From: JAMCRM01 sp035561075
Lineage (GTDB): Bacteria; Acidobacteriota; Terriglobia; Bryobacterales; Bryobacteraceae
Reading direction: 5' to 3'
DNA: 64,000 nt
Assembly (NCBI GenBank): GCA_035561075.1
Contig: DATMYF010000013.1
Coordinates: 67,568-131,567 of the forward strand
This document shows positions 8,401-16,301 of this stretch, piece by piece. Every line of letters starts with the position of its first letter. Positions within the stretch are counted from its first letter, which is position 1. The notes under the pieces were generated by a model. That model was not told where the DNA came from. It did not search any database and saw only the letters and a program-made list of their open reading frames with translations. A program made the position numbers and the translations under genes.

Positions 8401-9007
8401 TGATCATGGCCCGCAGGTCTTCCACACTCAACTGCTCGACCTTGGCCACCTCGTGGGAGGTCCGGAAGCCGTCGAAAAAGTGAATGAAGGGGATGCGCGC
8501 TTCAAGCGTAGCCGCGTGCGCGATCAGCGCCGTGTCCATCACCTCCTGCACGGAGTTCGAGGCCAACAGGGCAAAGCCCGTCTGCCGCACGGACATCACA
8601 TCGCTGTGATCGCCGAAAATCGAGAGCGCCTGCGCTGCCAGAGACCGCGCCGCGATGTGGAACACTGTAGGGGTCAGCTCACCCGCCACCTTGTACATCG
8701 TCGGGATCATCAGCAACAATCCTTGAGACGCCGTGAAGGTGGTACCGAGTGACCCGGCCTGCAACGCGCCGTGGAGCGCACCGGCCGCGCCGCCTTCGCT
8801 TTGCATTTCAACTACCGATGGCACGGTACCCCAGATGTTCGTCTTGCCTTCGGCGGACCACTGGTCCGCCCACTCACCCATATTCGAAGAGGGCGTAATC
8901 GGGTAAATGGCTATGACTTCGTTGATTTGATGCGCGACGTACGCAGCCGCCTCGTTGCCGTCGATCGTTACTTTCGGCCTGGACACAGGTGTGGTTGAGT
9001 TGGTCAA
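5423..9007 (-). CDS. nifJ: Pyruvate:ferredoxin (flavodoxin) oxidoreductase, single-chain
   Basis: A 1194-residue single-chain enzyme that oxidises pyruvate and CoA to acetyl-CoA and CO2 and reduces ferredoxin or flavodoxin in the cytosol; length is normal for NifJ. Domains in order: pyrimidine-binding domain I (AIYPITPSSNMGEW at the N terminus), domain II, the gamma-like domain (ATTSHLRFGPKPI), a two-cluster ferredoxin domain (CIQCGKCVLVCP and CTGCGLCVEVCP), then the thiamine-diphosphate domain with CSGCGETPYIKL, ATGCSSIYG, GGDGWAYDIG and DTEVYSNTGGQ. The start is TTG 9005-9007, preceded by GGAGG about 8 bases upstream. It is the first gene of a two-gene operon. Its presence implies low-oxygen or ferredoxin-dependent carbon metabolism. 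Confidence 0.97.
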   Translation of the reverse strand: MTNSTTPVSRPKVTIDGNEAAAYVAHQINEVIAIYPITPSSNMGEWADQWSAEGKTNIWGTVPSVVEMQSEGGAAGALHGALQAGSLGTTFTASQGLLLMIPTMYKVAGELTPTVFHIAARSLAAQALSIFGDHSDVMSVRQTGFALLASNSVQEVMDTALIAHAATLEARIPFIHFFDGFRTSHEVAKVEQLSVEDLRAMISDELVAAHRGRALTPDRPVLRGTAQNPDVYFQARETVNPYYLACPTIVQNAMDKFAALTGRQYKLFEYVGAPDAESVMVIMGSGADIAHEAVDYMLARGRKVGLLKVRLYRPFSVEHFIAALPETARRIAVLDRTKEPGSIGEPLYQDVITALAEAGSTNRVVIGGRYGLSSKEFTPAMVKGVFDELCKESPKRHFTVGIKDDVTHTSIDYDPSFSTEYPGTVRAIFYGLGADGTVGANKNSIKIIGEETDNFAQGYFVYDSKKSGAITTSHLRFGPKPIRSSYLISNANFVACHQFSFLERFEMLQVAEPGATFLLNSPYSHEEVWQHLPEEVQKTIIEKKLKFYVIDGYTVARETGMGGRVNTIMQTCFFAISGVLPREEAIEAIKYSIKKTYGKRGESVVQKNFAAVDAAISHMHEVKVPATVGATFKMRPPVPAQAPEFVQKVTAEIIAGRGNDLPVSAMPVDGTYPMGTAQWEKRNIALEIPEWDEKLCIQCGKCVLVCPHAVIRAKVFDASYANGGAPPTFKTAEAKWKDFKGYKYSLQVAPEDCTGCGLCVEVCPAKSKTEVKHKAINMVPQAPLRESENANWEYFLSIPDNDRKALSLSQVKDAQLLRPLFEFSGACSGCGETPYIKLMTQLFGNRALISNATGCSSIYGGNLPTTPYCTDSDGRGPSWTNSLFEDNAEFALGMRLAVDKQNEYARELVVRLSSVIGDELAAALLNADQKTEQGLFEQRERVNALRQKLAGVNSAEAKDLLTLADALVRKSVWAFGGDGWAYDIGYGGLDHVLASGRNVNVLVMDTEVYSNTGGQMSKATPRGAVAKFAAGGKPVAKKDLAMIATTYGSVYVARIAMGANDMHTVKAFLEADAYEGPSLIIAYSHCIAHGYDLVHGLDQQKAAVNSGHWPLFRYNPALLAEGKNPFQLDSKSPSISLKDYVYNETRYTMLAKSNPEAAQKLLTLAQQDVQQRFKLYEHWAQMPGNGTGEKEGGK

Positions 9008-9043
9008 CTCTAACCCTCCTTAACGGGATTGGGATTGTTGCGT

Positions 9044-9066
9044 TAAGGCCTATTATAAGGCCTATT
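9044..9066 (-). promoter_or_regulatory. nifJ promoter with two tandem 11-bp repeats over the -10 box
   Basis: TAAGGCCTATT occurs twice, at 9044-9054 and 9056-9066, one helical turn apart (12-bp period). A perfect TATAAT (minus strand, 9057-9052) lies at the junction, about 45 bases before the nifJ start. No good -35 box is seen at normal spacing, which fits a promoter that needs an activator. Two identical half-sites over the -10 box could also bind a repressor. Confidence 0.55.
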
Positions 9067-9131
9067 TGTCGCAAAAATCCACAAGTTCGATTCTGGAGGG
9101 AGGTCCGCTTACGTTATGAAAGCGGAAGTGC

Positions 9132-9626
9132 TTACGGCTGTTGCGGAGTGAGCTGCACCGGTGCTGACGACGCGGTATCGTACTTCGGTCCCAGGCCCAG
9201 CGCAATGATCGAGAGAGAGTTGATCTTCCCGTTCGGCTCCAGGTTTTGCTCGCGCTGGAAACGCCGCAGGGCGTCAGCGGACTCCTGGTTCCACTGGCCG
9301 CTGGCCGGGCCTTGCAGGTACCCCTTATCGATGAGAGCCTGCTGGATTTCCCGGTAGCGTTCCGGCTCGGGAGCAAGCTGCCGCGAGCGCCAGGTTGAGC
9401 CGCTCGTGGCGGAGTTTCTGCCCGAGCGCTTCTTCTTTGTCGACGAAATGGAACCCTTCTTCGACTTTCCCGAACGCTTCTTTGCCGTCGCGGAGCCCTT
9501 TTTCGCCGTGCTGCCCGCCTTTGTTCCGCCCTTCGACGATGAAGAGGACCGCTTTCGCGCGCCCTCCAGCGTCATCCCGGCCGTGAAGAGCAACGCAATC
9601 ACGAGCAGCGCAATATTCTTCCGCAA
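9132..9626 (-). CDS. Secreted peptidoglycan-binding-domain protein with Lys/Ser-rich linker
   Basis: A 164-residue exported protein. A signal peptide (RKNIALLVIALLFTAGMTLEG) is followed by a low-complexity segment of about 60 residues made mostly of Lys, Ser, Gly and Thr, then a single peptidoglycan-binding type 1 domain (YREIQQALIDKGYL, GQWNQESADALRRFQREQNL) and a short tail. The domain type binds peptidoglycan, and the cationic linker may bind teichoic-like polymers, LPS or DNA. The start is read as TTG 9624-9626, with GGAG 7 bases upstream; the upstream in-frame ATG would add residues ahead of the signal peptide. It sits between nifJ and the HtrA gene, just after that gene's terminator. 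Confidence 0.75.
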   Translation of the reverse strand: MRKNIALLVIALLFTAGMTLEGARKRSSSSSKGGTKAGSTAKKGSATAKKRSGKSKKGSISSTKKKRSGRNSATSGSTWRSRQLAPEPERYREIQQALIDKGYLQGPASGQWNQESADALRRFQREQNLEPNGKINSLSIIALGLGPKYDTASSAPVQLTPQQP

Positions 9627-9639
9627 AGGCGTCTCCTTC

Positions 9640-9687
9640 AAAAAAGAAAAGGGGCACGGGCCGCCCATCCAGGCGCGACCCTGCCCC
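9640..9687 (-). terminator. Intrinsic terminator after the HtrA protease gene
   Basis: GGGGCACGGG (9651-9660) pairs with CCCTGCCCC (9679-9687) with one bulged base. On the minus strand the hairpin is followed by a T-rich run (the A-rich bases 9640-9650). It ends transcription of the protease gene 24 bases past its stop, and the T-run reaches the ribosome site of the next gene. Confidence 0.65.
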
Positions 9688-9710
9688 CATTGTAACGTAC
9701 GCTCTGCAGC

Positions 9711-11309
9711 CTACCGGCTTTCCGGCATCGTGCCGGCCAGGAACGTGGAAGTCCACGGCCCGCGCGGACCGGCCTGCCGCATCACCTCGAACGCCACGGC
9801 CTCGCCCGGCTTCAGGCTGCCGCCGATGCGCTTCACGTCTTCGGCATTGTTGATGGGCCGGCGATTGATCGCGACGATCACATCGTTCGGCCGCATCCCG
9901 ATATCGTCGGCGAAAGAGCCCGGCGTCACTTCGTCCACCAGCACGCCGCCCTGCCGCTCGATGCCCCTGGTACGCCGCTCCTCGGGAGTGAGATTCATGA
10001 TGCTCATCCCGAAGCGGGCTGTCTCGGCTTCGGAAGGAGCGCCTTCGTCAGGCTGGCCCGTGCCGAAGCGATCCGGGAAGACCTTGGCCAGGTCGGCCAC
10101 CGTCACGCTGAAGTTCTGGCGCTTGTTTTCCCGCAGCACAGTCACGTTCAAGTTGGTGCCGATCGGCGTGGTGGTCACGCGCTCGATCAACTCCTGGCCG
10201 TTGCGGACCGGCTGGTTGTTGATGGCCACCACCACGTCCCCAGGTTTCAGTCCGGCTTTGTCGGCGGGGCCGCCGGGCGTGATCTGCTCGACGAAGACGC
10301 CCTCGTCGGCACCGTACGCTTTCAGCAATTCCCGGGTGCCCGGGGAGTCTGACGGCCTGAACGAGATACCCAAGCCGCCGCGAGTCACTCGCCCGGTCTT
10401 AATGATTTCGTTGTAAACCCGCACCGCCGAGTTCATGGGCAGCGCGAAACCGATACCCTGGTAACCGCCGGTGCGCGAAGCGATGGCCGTGTTGATCCCG
10501 ACCACCTCGCCCCGGAGGTTCAGCAGCGGACCGCCGGAGTTGCCCGGATTGATCGCCGCGTCGGTCTGGAGGAAGTGCTGGAACTGCGACGCTTCTCCGG
10601 GGATATCGCGCTCCTTGGCGCTTACGATTCCCTGCGTCACGGTGGCTTGGAAGCCGAACGGCGATCCGATGGCGACCACCCACTCGCCTACCTGCACGGC
10701 GTCGGAATTCCCGATCTTCGCGGCTACCAGATCCTTCTTTCCGGTTACCCGGATCACGGCCAGGTCGGTAGGCGCATCCACCCCGACCAATTTGGCGTCA
10801 TATTCGGTGGCATCGCCGGTGAATTTCACCTGAATGCGATCAGCCTTGTCGACCACGTGGTTATTGGTGAGGATATAACCTGCCCGGTCCACCACTACGC
10901 CCGAGCCGAGCGCTGCCCGGCGATCCGGAGCCTGCTGCGGCCCTCCGCCGAAGGGACTTCCGAAGAACCGGTCGAAGAAGTCCTGCATACTGTTTTCGTC
11001 TTCCGGCATGGGTGTGCCGCGCCGGCGCGCGTTCGGGGCGGCCTGCCTTTGCGTCTGCCTGGGCAGGTAGGTAGTGGAGATGTTCACGACCGAAGGCTCC
11101 ACGGTCTTCGCGATTTGCGTGAACTGGGAGGCAATCTGTGTGGGGTTGGGAATCTGAAGCGGTGTCGCCCCGGGCGCCACCTTATCGTCCTTCGCTGCCC
11201 GAACACCGGTGTTGATGAGCGTGCCCAGCACGACTCCGACGGCCAGGGTGAACAGGATCAGCGTGAACGAGAGAAATTTTTGTGTTCGCAATTTGTCTAC
11301 GAAACTCAT
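9711..11309 (-). CDS. Do/HtrA-family periplasmic serine protease with two PDZ domains
   Basis: A 532-residue envelope quality-control protease/chaperone. An N-terminal hydrophobic segment (about 12-36) exports or anchors it. The trypsin-like domain shows the triad His151 (TNNHVV), Asp182 (PTDLAVI) and Ser258 (GNSGGP). Two PDZ domains follow: one beginning near RGGLGISFRPSD with GGPADKAGLKPGDVVVAIN, and one near the C terminus with PGSFADDIGMRPNDVIVAINR. A Gly/Pro/Gln-rich loop at about 85-130 (NSMQDFFDRFFGSPFGGG) is the usual regulatory LA-loop region. DegP/DegQ-like architecture is clear; which of the two cannot be decided. It appears monocistronic, with its own terminator. Confidence 0.95.
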   Translation of the reverse strand: MSFVDKLRTQKFLSFTLILFTLAVGVVLGTLINTGVRAAKDDKVAPGATPLQIPNPTQIASQFTQIAKTVEPSVVNISTTYLPRQTQRQAAPNARRRGTPMPEDENSMQDFFDRFFGSPFGGGPQQAPDRRAALGSGVVVDRAGYILTNNHVVDKADRIQVKFTGDATEYDAKLVGVDAPTDLAVIRVTGKKDLVAAKIGNSDAVQVGEWVVAIGSPFGFQATVTQGIVSAKERDIPGEASQFQHFLQTDAAINPGNSGGPLLNLRGEVVGINTAIASRTGGYQGIGFALPMNSAVRVYNEIIKTGRVTRGGLGISFRPSDSPGTRELLKAYGADEGVFVEQITPGGPADKAGLKPGDVVVAINNQPVRNGQELIERVTTTPIGTNLNVTVLRENKRQNFSVTVADLAKVFPDRFGTGQPDEGAPSEAETARFGMSIMNLTPEERRTRGIERQGGVLVDEVTPGSFADDIGMRPNDVIVAINRRPINNAEDVKRIGGSLKPGEAVAFEVMRQAGPRGPWTSTFLAGTMPESR

Positions 11310-11371
11310 GGAATTTGGAAACTCCTCCGCATTCTGCAGCGGTCGAGTGTATTTTACCTCTTGCTACAGCG

Positions 11372-12256
11372 CTATTCCGATGGATGTGGCTGCTTCCTTA
11401 GTGGTTTCATTTCCACCAACAGGATCCCACAAAGAATCAGCAAGGCGCCTGCCACTCCTCGGCGGGAAAGCGTTTCGCCGGCCAATATGTAGGAGGTCGC
11501 CCATGCAAACAGCGGCTCCAGCGTAAAGATCAACGCAGTTCGCGTGGCGGTGGTATACTGCTGCGCCCACGCCTGTACGCTGAAGGCCAACGCGGTGGCC
11601 AGCAGTCCCGTGATCACAACGGCCCCCCAGACCTCGATGCGCCAGGAGATGGCCGGCGTTTCCGCCCACCAGAACATCCCCATCGCCATCGCGGCCGCAA
11701 CCCCCACCTGCATCATGCTCAGCAACTCGAAACTCGTTTCCGAAGAGTAGTGGCCCAACGAAACAATGTGAGCGGCAAATGCAAGCGCGCAAAACACCGT
11801 CAGCAGGTCGCCTGTACCTATGGAGAGGATCGACGCGCCCTGCAGCGTCATCAGCCCCATGCCGGAGATCGCCAACGCCACCCCCGCCAGTTCGACGGCG
11901 CGCGGCCACACCCTGTAGACGAGCGCCGCGAGCAAAGGTACCATCGCCGTCGAGAGCCCCGTGATGAAGGCCGATTTGGGCGCCGTGGTGAGCCGTAGCC
12001 CGATCGTCTGGAAGGCATACCCGGCGAACAGAAACACCCCGCAGACCACCCCGCCCCTCACCGCCAGCCGGGGGTTCCGCGGGTTACTCCAGGAGCCCCG
12101 GAACATCACCGCCAGTGCGGCCGTGGCGAGGGTAAACCGCAGGGCCAGGAACAGCAGCGGGGTGACGCCCCCGAGGGCTTCCTTCACCAGCACGAACGTG
12201 GAACCCCAGATCAGGGTATTCAGCACGAGCGCCAGTTCGGCGCGGGTGCGCTTCAC
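11372..12256 (-). CDS. EamA/DMT-superfamily permease
   Basis: A 294-residue integral membrane protein with about ten hydrophobic helices in two EamA repeats. Typical blocks are LNTLIWGSTFVLVKEAL and LFLALRFTLATAAL in the first half and ATALAFSVQAWAQQYTTATRTALIFTLEPLFAW in the second. The family exports metabolites such as amino acids, nucleotides or drugs; the substrate is unknown. The start is GTG 12254-12256, overlapping the TGA stop of the upstream M20 peptidase by 4 bases; the frame is open further upstream only because it runs antiparallel to nothing but that gene. Coupling with a peptidase suggests export or handling of peptidase products, which is inference. Confidence 0.88.
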   Translation of the reverse strand: MKRTRAELALVLNTLIWGSTFVLVKEALGGVTPLLFLALRFTLATAALAVMFRGSWSNPRNPRLAVRGGVVCGVFLFAGYAFQTIGLRLTTAPKSAFITGLSTAMVPLLAALVYRVWPRAVELAGVALAISGMGLMTLQGASILSIGTGDLLTVFCALAFAAHIVSLGHYSSETSFELLSMMQVGVAAAMAMGMFWWAETPAISWRIEVWGAVVITGLLATALAFSVQAWAQQYTTATRTALIFTLEPLFAWATSYILAGETLSRRGVAGALLILCGILLVEMKPLRKQPHPSE

Positions 12257-13500
12257 CGCAGGTCCCCGGGCGGCAAAAGGTCGGCATCGCGCATCAGCAG
12301 GACGAGAGTGAGTAAAATCCGCTTGAGACCCAGGTCCCGGCCTTCCGGCTTGAACCACTCCTGGGGTGTATGCGCCCCGCCGCCGAATCCGCCGGCACCG
12401 ATCGAAACGGCCGGGATCCCGAGAAACAGAGGGATATTGGCGTCCGTCGAGGAGCAATCGAGCCGCGACCGGATCCCCAGGTGCGCATCCACCGCGCGCA
12501 AAAACGTCAGGATGGAAGCGTTCTCGGGCAGCATTCCTGCCGGCCGCGACCCGATCTCCCGGATCTTCGCCGCCACCTTACCGCCGCTGGCCCGCTGGTT
12601 CTCCACCTCCTGTGCCCGCGCAATGGAGATGTTCAGAATTTCGACCAGCTCATCCAACCGGTCTTCGCTCTCCGACCGGATATCGACCTTGGCGCGGGCC
12701 GCGGAAGGGATGGCGTTGATGCCGGCTCCACCCTCGATCAACCCCACGTTAAGGGAATATTTGGCCGTACCGTTCGGGCGCGCATCGGAGAACAGCGAAA
12801 CCGCGCGGCTGAGGGCATGCACGGGGTTGCCGATGCCGTAGTCGCTCCAACTGTGGCCCCCCGGTCCGCTGAAGGTGACTTCGTAACGGCGGCTCCCCAG
12901 GGCGCGCGCGGTAATGTGATCGGTATTGGCCCCATCAAGCACCAAAAACGCGCCAAAACGGCCCGATAAGGGCCCCTGTTGGCACAAATAGCGCATCCCG
13001 CTGAGGTTTCCCTCGCCCTCTTCCCCCACGTTGGCCACGAACACCAGGTCCGAGTGGAAGCCCGCGATCTGAGGAGACGCTTTGAGGGCCCGTGCGATGG
13101 CCAGGAGGGCCGCGAGGCCCGCGCCGTTGTCCGCCACTCCCGGGCCGCGGAGGCGCCCGTCGGGCTCCAGCGAGATTTCATCCTTGTTGCGAGGCGCCAG
13201 GACTGTATCGAGATGCGCGGTCAAGGCCACGAAGGGACCTCTAAGCCCGGGCGTCAGTGTTGCGATAACGTTGCCCGCGCGGTCGGTGGCAGCCTCGCAG
13301 CCCAACTCGCGGAACTGCGCCCGCATCCATTCGGCGCGCTCCTGTTCCACAAAGGTGGGAGCCGGCACCCGGCAAATTTGCAACTGGATCTCGTTGATCC
13401 ACTTCTTCTCGCGGGTAAACCACTGCAAACAGTCGCGAACACCCCGCGATTCGGCGACTTCGCCGACGGGGATGCTGGTGGGGGCGGAGTTCGCGGCCAT
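12253..13500 (-). CDS. M20-family zinc metallopeptidase (PepT-like)
   Basis: A 415-residue cytosolic peptidase. Metal and catalytic residues in M20 order are His96 and Asp98 (TAHLDTV), Asp124 (GVADNGAG), the pair Glu160-Glu161 (GEEGEG), a later Asp in VLDGANTDH and a C-terminal His in GGFGGGAHTPQEW. A dimerisation domain lies between (FSGPGGHSWSDYG and SIPSAARAKVDIR-like region). The family removes N-terminal residues from di- and tripeptides or deacylates related substrates. The ATG is at 13498-13500. The permease gene starts within its stop codon. Confidence 0.9.
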   Translation of the reverse strand: MAANSAPTSIPVGEVAESRGVRDCLQWFTREKKWINEIQLQICRVPAPTFVEQERAEWMRAQFRELGCEAATDRAGNVIATLTPGLRGPFVALTAHLDTVLAPRNKDEISLEPDGRLRGPGVADNGAGLAALLAIARALKASPQIAGFHSDLVFVANVGEEGEGNLSGMRYLCQQGPLSGRFGAFLVLDGANTDHITARALGSRRYEVTFSGPGGHSWSDYGIGNPVHALSRAVSLFSDARPNGTAKYSLNVGLIEGGAGINAIPSAARAKVDIRSESEDRLDELVEILNISIARAQEVENQRASGGKVAAKIREIGSRPAGMLPENASILTFLRAVDAHLGIRSRLDCSSTDANIPLFLGIPAVSIGAGGFGGGAHTPQEWFKPEGRDLGLKRILLTLVLLMRDADLLPPGDLR

Positions 13501-13517
13501 TCAGTACCAGTTTAGAT

Positions 13518-13545
13518 GGTGTTCGGTGTTAGGTGTTGGGTGTTG
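13518..13545. repeat. Four tandem 7-bp repeats GGTGTTN
   Basis: Four exact-register copies of GGTGTT plus one variable base (C, A, G, G). The array lies between the M20 peptidase start and the end of the old-yellow-enzyme gene, and runs into the last six codons of that gene, where it supplies the terminal Thr-Pro-Asn-Thr and the stop. A degenerate copy lies at 50747-50767. Confidence 0.7.
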
Positions 13546-14977
13546 GCTCCCCCGCCCCCTGTCCCCTTTTCGCCGCTCGGGCTTGTTTGATGATTTCGCC
13601 GTAGGGATCCTTGTCGAAGGGCGGGCAGCCGGTCGGATACTGGCCGGTTGGGTGGTGTTTCTGGCGCATCAGATACGTGCAGTAGGTGAGGGTCTTGCAG
13701 ACGCGGCGCTCGTCGAGTTCGCCTTTTTCGAGCGCATCTTTGGCGAAATCGGGGTAGGCGAGGGCATTCCTGCCCAGGCCAACCATCCGGGTGGCTCCGT
13801 GCTCCAGGTTCCAGGCGCCGGCATTAATGGCGTACTTCTGCAGCCAACTGTAGCCCGTCCCCACAATGGGGAGGTCGGGGAAGGCTCGCTGCAAGGCCCC
13901 CGCCACGCGGAAGTGCCGGTCCACTCCCAGCAGCGGATGCTCCGGCTGCTCGTAATTGCCATCGTCGGGCTTCTCGAACGGCCGCCCGATATGGGGGTTG
14001 TAGTACGGCGATCCCAGCGACACGTTCAGCAGCTTGATACCCCACTCCCGGAAGCAGGCGATGGCCTGTTTCACCTCGGTCAGGTCTTCCCGCATGGGGT
14101 CGTCCGCGTTCACGCCGAAGCCGTAGCGGTATGGCAGTTCGTACCGGCAGGGGATCCCGAGGCCGGTCTGCGGATCGCGCGAATACGGCACGCCGTCGTA
14201 GCAGCCCAGCCGCATGCATAACAGGAGACGGTCGCCCACGGCCGCGCGAATTTTGCCTGCCACATTGCCGATGAAGCGAATGCGGTTTTGGAGCGGCCCG
14301 CCGTAGCGCCCTTCGCGTGTCTTGGCGCCCAGCATCTCACTTAGCAGGTAGCCATGGGTAGCCTTGATGTCGACCGCTTGAAAGCCCGCCTCGACGGCCA
14401 GCCGCGCGGCCTCGACGTAGCTGTCCTCCAGGCGCTCCAGTTCGTCGTCCGAGATCACCGGGTAGTCCGGGGGCGTGCCGGTAAGGGCGTCGATGTGGGG
14501 ATTGTGGTAGACGATGGTCCGGCGGGGCGCGCTGTAGCGGCCGGAGTGGGTGAGCTGAAGAGGTATCAGCAGGTCGTCCGCGGTGCCCCAGTGCTCGCGG
14601 TGATCCCGCCGAATGGTGTCCAACAGGTGCGCGAACTCCGCAACCGTTTCGCGGTGGATCCACAACTGCCGGGTATTGGCGCGGCCGTCCCCACGTACAG
14701 CAGTGGCTTCGAACCAGACCAATTTGGCGCCACCCATGGCGAAACGGCGGTACCGCCGCCAGGTCAACTCGTCGGGCCGCCCTTCGAGAGTGCCGTCGCA
14801 GCCCTCCATGGGATGGATGGCCAGCGAGTTTCCCATTTGAAACGAACCCGCCGCCACAGGCCGCGCCACCACGCTCCGCACGGCTTCGCGGTCGGGTTCA
14901 AAACCGACGTGCGACGCCCCTAGGCGCTCGACGTCAAGTTGTAGCTCGTCCAGGACTCGATAGATGAATCTCTTCAC
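13529..14977 (-). CDS. Old-yellow-enzyme family NADH:flavin oxidoreductase
   Basis: A 482-residue FMN TIM-barrel protein (Oye/NADH oxidase family). Visible blocks are IHPMEGCDG, PLQLTHSGRYS (the H-x-G-R substrate-site region), GFQAVDIKATHGYLLSEMLGAKTREGRYGG, NRIRFIGNV and the phosphate-binding IVGTGYSW plus GATRMVGLGRNALAYPDFA. A C-terminal Cys pair (VCKTLTYC) sits where the iron-sulphur branch has its cluster ligands, but only part of that motif is present. The start is read as GTG 14975-14977 with a GA-rich site upstream, overlapping the MFS gene end by 44 bases. Transport and reduction of one substrate, perhaps an aromatic or enoyl compound, is inferred. Confidence 0.85.
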   Translation of the reverse strand: MKRFIYRVLDELQLDVERLGASHVGFEPDREAVRSVVARPVAAGSFQMGNSLAIHPMEGCDGTLEGRPDELTWRRYRRFAMGGAKLVWFEATAVRGDGRANTRQLWIHRETVAEFAHLLDTIRRDHREHWGTADDLLIPLQLTHSGRYSAPRRTIVYHNPHIDALTGTPPDYPVISDDELERLEDSYVEAARLAVEAGFQAVDIKATHGYLLSEMLGAKTREGRYGGPLQNRIRFIGNVAGKIRAAVGDRLLLCMRLGCYDGVPYSRDPQTGLGIPCRYELPYRYGFGVNADDPMREDLTEVKQAIACFREWGIKLLNVSLGSPYYNPHIGRPFEKPDDGNYEQPEHPLLGVDRHFRVAGALQRAFPDLPIVGTGYSWLQKYAINAGAWNLEHGATRMVGLGRNALAYPDFAKDALEKGELDERRVCKTLTYCTYLMRQKHHPTGQYPTGCPPFDKDPYGEIIKQARAAKRGQGAGEPTPNT

Positions 14978-16193
14978 TTTCCGCGCCCCTCTTCGGCAAC
15001 AATGCGATGGACGTTGCACCGATCAAGGCAATAAAAAATATCGAGTAGAGAGGCCACGTGTAATCCACCGAACGTTCCCTCAATTGCGCAACGAGGTACG
15101 GGAGCCAGGTCTGCCCGATGGTGTCGCTCGGTAGAATAATCGCCATCGCCTTGGCCAGATTGTTGACGCCGAACTGCCGGGCAGCCATCAGTGGAATAAG
15201 CATGTAGTCCGCACCCATAGCCAGCCCGAACAGGACCGCAAAAGCCCAGGGGGCGCCCGGAGGCCGCACGGTCAACAGCAGCGGAATAGTAGCCGCGGTG
15301 ACGAAATAGGTCGAGAACATGACGTATTTCATCGGGAACCTGTCGGCCAGGCTTCCCACCACCACCCGTCCGATGATGCTCGACCAGAGGATGGCCACAT
15401 TGGCCGTTCTCCAGGTGGCATCCAGCAGGCCTTGATCCTTGAAGCCCTGGTCGAAGAACACGAACTTCATGTGGATGTTGATGGACCCGATGGCTCCGAT
15501 GGAGCAGAAACTGCCAACCAGCAGCAGCCAGAACTGGTACTTGCCCAATAAATACCGGTAGGTGCAGGGCTTTACCGGAGCGACCTCCGGCGGTTTCTCG
15601 TCGCCGTCCGGGAATTGCCCCTTGTCCGACGGCTTCAACTTGATCACGAAAAACGCGATCGGCCAGGCGATCAGCATGATCGCGGCTATGATCTGCAGGG
15701 CAATCCGGAAATTGAACGCCTCAGTCAGCTCTTTGACCAGGATGGATCCCAGGGAGGCGATGACCCCAACCCCGACATACACCAGCCCCATCGCTTTACC
15801 GCGATTTCTGCGGAACCACTGCGACACGATCACCTGGTGAGGGATGGGCCCGGACAGGATATAGCCCATCGTATAGAGGATCCACAGGGCATAATAAAAT
15901 ACCAGATTGCCGCCCATGTGCGAGAAGCCCGTTAACGCGAGCAGCGTTAAGCCGGTGCCGATCACGATGCTCTTCCGGGCGTCCAGCCGCGGAATCAGAA
16001 GCGGTCCCACCCAGAGGGTCAGGATGGCAGCGACCGGAAATCCGAGGGTGATCTCGCTTCGCGACCAGTCGAAGGTCTTCTGGTAGTAATCGTAGAAGAA
16101 CGGCAGGTTATAGTAGGGTATCCCTACAGATATGCCGAACGTGACGAACGTGGCTGCGGTTATCCACCAGCCGTAAAAGCCTTTCGTTCTCAT
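14934..16193 (-). CDS. MFS permease, OFA (oxalate/formate antiporter)-like
   Basis: A 419-residue membrane transporter with about 12 predicted helices in two six-helix halves split by a charged loop (FVIKLKPSDKGQFPDGDEKPP). N-terminal FYGWWITAATFVTFGISVGIPYY and the loop motif QWFRRNRGKAMGLVYVGVGVIASLG are typical of OFA/monocarboxylate-type MFS proteins. The second half has GRVVVGSLADRFPMKYVM. The family moves organic anions; the substrate is unknown. The ATG is 16191-16193. The oxidoreductase gene overlaps its last 44 bases, so the two form an operon. Confidence 0.9.
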   Translation of the reverse strand: MRTKGFYGWWITAATFVTFGISVGIPYYNLPFFYDYYQKTFDWSRSEITLGFPVAAILTLWVGPLLIPRLDARKSIVIGTGLTLLALTGFSHMGGNLVFYYALWILYTMGYILSGPIPHQVIVSQWFRRNRGKAMGLVYVGVGVIASLGSILVKELTEAFNFRIALQIIAAIMLIAWPIAFFVIKLKPSDKGQFPDGDEKPPEVAPVKPCTYRYLLGKYQFWLLLVGSFCSIGAIGSINIHMKFVFFDQGFKDQGLLDATWRTANVAILWSSIIGRVVVGSLADRFPMKYVMFSTYFVTAATIPLLLTVRPPGAPWAFAVLFGLAMGADYMLIPLMAARQFGVNNLAKAMAIILPSDTIGQTWLPYLVAQLRERSVDYTWPLYSIFFIALIGATSIALLPKRGAESEEIHLSSPGRATT

Positions 16194-16301
16194 TAAAACG
16201 GGTTAACCCCCTTGCGTGGAACCTTTGTTATAGCACGCCGGAACCCGGTTCCAACCTCTCCCGTCCCCGCAAGGAGTTTGTTAAAATTGTCACTAAGCCC
16301 C

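Noticed and set aside
5684..8752. A 1022-codon open frame on the plus strand opposite nifJ
   Set aside because: It is the antisense shadow of nifJ in GC-rich sequence; its protein is His/Arg/Val-rich without domains and nifJ is certain.
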